From: Candidatus Latescibacterota bacterium
GTDB lineage: Bacteria; Latescibacterota; UBA2968; UBA8231
Length of the DNA stretch: 7,469 nucleotides
Direction of reading: 5' to 3'
Assembly: GCA_003529325.1 (NCBI GenBank)
Contig: DPVW01000501.1
Location: 1 to 7,469, forward strand
The notes beneath the pieces were generated by a model. The model did not search any database. It was not told the DNA's origin and worked only from the letters and a program-made list of their open reading frames with translations. Of this stretch, positions 5,144-7,469 are shown piece after piece (positions within the stretch are counted from its first letter, which is position 1; every line of letters begins with the position of its first letter). The translations under genes and the position numbers were made by a program.

Positions 5144-6630
5144 TGCGGCACACGGTGGTCATCATGCTCAACCTGCTTTGCTGGATCGTAGCTCCGGCGG
5201 GGGCTAACGAGGTCCCACTTGCCGCACATGTCGTGACGATCGACGGTGATCTACGCGAGTGGGGCCAGGCGGCGTGGATCTCGGTTGAGCCGGCGGCTGA
5301 CGGTGTTGGTCTCCGTGGGGTATTTCATGGCGAGCAGGATCATGACGCCACCCTCCTCGTGCAATGGGACGCCGAAGCTCTGTACATCGCCGCAGCGGTG
5401 ACGGATGACACCCTCGATGTAGGCCGGGTGCTGCCAACCCAGCGCGAGTGGAATGGCTCTGGGGGGCAGCGCAAGGATCGCATGTTCTACTACGACCACC
5501 TGAAGGCCTTCGTGCGAGAACCGGGAGCCAATGCGGGGTACAATCTGTGGTTTGCGCCGGCGGACGAAAATGGGCTGTTCTGGTGGGGAGGGCGGCAGCG
5601 CCAGGCCGAGGTCGTGCACCCACCGATTCAGGCGGCCAGCATCGTCCGCGGTACGACACGAACATTCGAGATCGCCATTCCCTGGACGTGGATGGAGGCC
5701 TATCCGCAGCCCGGTGACGTTTTTGACGGGACATTTCTGTTCACCGACTCCGATCGCCCGGGTGAAGATGTGGCCGTCAAGATCGCCAGCAACATGGAGA
5801 GTTGGATCTGGTGGCAGGGGGGCCTCGAGCTCGTCGGCCAACCAGATGGTTTACGTCCGCGGCCTGCCAAAGAGCCCCCCCGGCCCAAGCAGCGGGTCAT
5901 TGCGGCGGCAGAGCCCCTCGACCCTCGTATTGCGGAGGCCGTCGCGCGCTCACGGGAGATCGCCATTGCCGCAGCGGCTGACAGTGTCAGGCAGCTGGCA
6001 CAAGCGCAGGCCGCCGCCAAAGCCGCCGCCGAAGCGGCCACTACCGTGGCCGGCGCGGTGACTGGCCCTACGGCGGTTTCCGGTGTGGTGGCCACGACCG
6101 ATGTCGCCGCGGCATCCTCGGCAACCGGTTCGCTCCGGGCGCGTCTGAATCGGAAATTGCTGGCTCGCCGCGCCGCATTGCGAGCGCCCCAATATCTGCA
6201 GAGCCTCGACCGTGACCCGGAGTTGTCGGACGCCCAGGTCGACAGCTTCTACGCCGTGCTGCGCCGACAGATGGATCGCATCGTCCAGCAACGCATTACG
6301 ACCCGGGTGGATTTTTTCGTCATCGATATGGCCTCTGCAGCGGGGTGCCGACGGGACCAGTCACGCAATTTCCTCGTCGATCTGCTCGCCAAACTTGCCG
6401 AACCGCACGACGAGGTGGTGGCTCGCTGGATCGCTGCTGCGGCGACGACCTCGGCGTTGGACGGGCCATCGTCGGCTGCCTTCGTACACGAGGTCTCCCG
6501 GCGCGCGGGAAGCACATTTAAAAAGCTTGGGATCACCACGTCGCAGGAGCTCATAAAACGGGGTCGCAAGGAGAGCGGCCTGGATGAGGATGAAGCATAT
6601 ATGCTCATCGGATCCCTGCTATCCCCCTGA
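5143..6630 (+). CDS. Exported protein with CBM9-like N-terminal domain and unknown helical C-terminus
   Basis: Starting at the ATG at 5143, which shares its A with the stop of the deaminase gene, this encodes 495 residues; a TTG at 5107 would place 12 residues before the signal peptide and is less likely. MRHTVVIMLNLLCWIV followed by APAGA-N is a type I signal peptide, probably cut after A21. No lipobox fits C13. Residues about 30-230 resemble a CBM9/DOMON-like beta-sandwich: VTIDGDLREWGQA, LLVQWDAEALYIAAAVTDD, YYDHLKAFV, YNLWFAP, FEIAIPWTWM and FLFTDSDRPGED, with tryptophan pairs W147-W148 and W221-W224 that could stack on sugar or aromatic ligands. Then come a proline-rich hinge (240-250), an Ala/Thr/Val-rich low-complexity linker (about 265-328), and a mostly helical C-terminal region (330-495) rich in Arg, Asp and Ala that I do not recognise. 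It probably acts in the periplasm or outside the cell. There is no transmembrane anchor or enzyme motif. The CBM9-like call is moderate; carbohydrate as ligand is inference. Confidence 0.75.
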   Translation: MRHTVVIMLNLLCWIVAPAGANEVPLAAHVVTIDGDLREWGQAAWISVEPAADGVGLRGVFHGEQDHDATLLVQWDAEALYIAAAVTDDTLDVGRVLPTQREWNGSGGQRKDRMFYYDHLKAFVREPGANAGYNLWFAPADENGLFWWGGRQRQAEVVHPPIQAASIVRGTTRTFEIAIPWTWMEAYPQPGDVFDGTFLFTDSDRPGEDVAVKIASNMESWIWWQGGLELVGQPDGLRPRPAKEPPRPKQRVIAAAEPLDPRIAEAVARSREIAIAAAADSVRQLAQAQAAAKAAAEAATTVAGAVTGPTAVSGVVATTDVAAASSATGSLRARLNRKLLARRAALRAPQYLQSLDRDPELSDAQVDSFYAVLRRQMDRIVQQRITTRVDFFVIDMASAAGCRRDQSRNFLVDLLAKLAEPHDEVVARWIAAAATTSALDGPSSAAFVHEVSRRAGSTFKKLGITTSQELIKRGRKESGLDEDEAYMLIGSLLSP

Positions 6631-6737
6631 CCACGAGCCTCCTGTCACACACACGACACCAGCAACTCGCCTGACAGCGTCGAATTCGCTTTATTTTCTT
6701 CAATTCTCATGAGTGATCTGAATCCCAGGAACATCGC
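6631..6737. other. Intergenic spacer with short inverted repeat and AT-rich patch
   Basis: This gap separates the exported-protein gene from the PAS/GAF gene. It contains CTGTCA (6642-6647) and its inverted copy TGACAG (6672-6677), 24 bases apart, too weak and without a T-tract to call a terminator. An AT-rich patch (about 6683-6705, with TTTATTTTCTTC) follows CTGACA at 6671-6676, which could be a weak -35; TATTTT lies 15 bases after it. That makes a low-quality promoter for the downstream gene. AGGA at 6727-6730 is the probable ribosome-binding site, seven bases before the ATG at 6738. Confidence 0.3.
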
Positions 6738-7469
6738 ATGACGGACCTCGGCGACATGGAGCACCAGGTCGAGTCCTTGGACAAAGAGTTGCGCGACATT
6801 GTCGATGCCGTTCCCAACATCATCTATCGCGTCGACGCCGATGGTCGCATCGTTTTTATCAGCGAAGCGGTGCGCAGATACGGCCTCGAGCCTGAGGCAC
6901 TCGTCGGTGTCAGCTTCTTTGATCTGATCCATCCAGAGGATCGCGACACGCCCGTCACCACGTCGACGACCGCCGCACGGGTCGCGCTCCTTCGAGGTCC
7001 GTCTCGTTCTGCCGAATGATCATGACCTGCCCTTCGAGTTCAACGAGTCGGACGCCTTGGTAGAAATCGATGCGGAGGGGGTCTACTCGTCACAACGGCC
7101 CTGTTCGACGGACTTTCTCTATACCCAGGGCGTGGCGCGCAATATCAGCGATCGCGAACTGGAGGAAGCGTCTCTGCAAGGGCAGCAAGAGTCGGCACGG
7201 CGGATCGGTGCGCATACAGGGCAGATCCGCTCTGCCTATCGACAGCTGCAACAACAGATCAAGGTGCGCCAGCGGCAGGAAGCCGAAGCAGAGTCGATCC
7301 AAAAGATCCGCGATGCGATCTGGCGAATCAGCAAAGCGGAACAGATCGATGACGTGCTGTGCACGATTCATGACAGTCTGCGTGGGCTGGACATTGACTT
7401 CTACGGTATCAGCATCAATCACGTCGACAAGAGTCGTTCCATCGTGCGACACTACTCCTTCGCCGGAGA
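6738..7469 (+). pseudogene. PAS-coiled coil-GAF sensor protein, broken by two frame changes and cut by window edge
   Basis: Frame 1 runs from the ATG at 6738 and gives a PAS start: DIVDAVPNIIYRVDADGRIV (20-39), FISEAVRRYGLEPEALVG, then FFDLIHPEDRD to residue 70 (6947). From about 6947 to 6985 the expected continuation is in a second frame (HARHHVDDRRTGR). From about 6988 it is in a third frame (SFEVRLVLPNDHDLPFEF), which stays open to the window edge and includes the PAC-type end FLYTQGVARNISDREL, a coiled coil (ARRIGAHTGQIRSAYRQL onward) and a GAF beginning (IRDAIWRISKAEQIDDVL, then DFYGISINHVDKS). Each switch equals one missing base. Read uncorrected, the gene stops at 7019 after 93 residues. 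The output domain, likely a histidine kinase or diguanylate cyclase, lies beyond the window. The good AGGA ribosome-binding site and coding bias on both sides suggest recent decay or sequence error rather than an old relic. Confidence 0.75.

Noticed and set aside
6010..6125. GCC-rich repeats in the exported-protein gene as a DNA repeat array
   Set aside because: The pattern reflects an Ala-rich linker in frame; no unit repeats exactly.
6642..6677. Inverted repeat CTGTCA/TGACAG as a terminator
   Set aside because: Six-base arms with a 24-base loop and no T-tract do not make a credible intrinsic terminator.
6709..6741. Ten-residue leader frame MSDLNPRNIA overlapping the sensor start (ATGA)
   Set aside because: No ribosome-binding site, no attenuator-like residue run, and an overlap this short is easily chance.
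1..7469. tRNA, rRNA, CRISPR array, transposon ends or toxin-antitoxin pair
   Set aside because: No cloverleaf, spaced direct repeats, transposase motif or terminal inverted repeats were seen on either strand.

Overview
The window is GC-rich, densely coding bacterial DNA with genes on both strands and no sign of plasmid, phage or insertion-sequence machinery. The gene types (a UMF1-type transporter, an SDR oxidoreductase, an enolase-superfamily enzyme, a PhyH-family dioxygenase, an exported CBM9-like protein and a PAS/GAF sensor) recall uncultured, often marine, lineages rich in PhyH and mandelate-racemase-like genes, such as Latescibacterota, Poribacteria or planctomycete-like groups. That is an impression from gene content only; there is no marker gene here that fixes the taxon.

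Layout, left to right. Positions 1-1029 (-) hold the N-terminal 343 residues of a UMF1/Atg22-type MFS transporter that runs off the left edge. Divergent from it, 1141-1911 (+) encodes a complete classical SDR. The 391-base stretch 1912-2302 has no intact gene. It does hold a very strong ribosome-binding sequence followed by a coding-like hydrophobic stretch that switches frame, best read as a decayed small membrane-protein gene. At 2303-2434 (-) is a 43-residue membrane microprotein. A 15-base perfect palindrome (2478-2492) lies between it and the divergent enolase-superfamily gene at 2556-3842 (+). That gene overlaps by four bases, tail to tail, a PhyH-family dioxygenase at 3839-4585 (-). After a 27-base divergent gap come a dCMP-deaminase-type enzyme (4613-5143, +) and, overlapping it as TGATG, an exported protein with a CBM9-like N-terminal domain (5143-6630, +). 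The right end (6738-7469, +) is a PAS-coiled coil-GAF sensory protein interrupted by two frame changes within about 45 bases; it runs off the right edge.

How they may work together. Transporter, SDR, enolase-superfamily enzyme and PhyH dioxygenase form a plausible uptake-and-catabolism neighbourhood for a small organic acid, sugar acid or dipeptide-like substrate, but they are on alternating strands and not one operon. The deaminase and exported CBM9-like protein are translationally coupled although their functions (nucleotide metabolism, extracytoplasmic ligand binding) have no obvious link. I found no previously undescribed multi-gene system. The most notable points are the two frame-broken loci, the microprotein next to a palindrome, and the uncharacterised C-terminal half of the exported protein.
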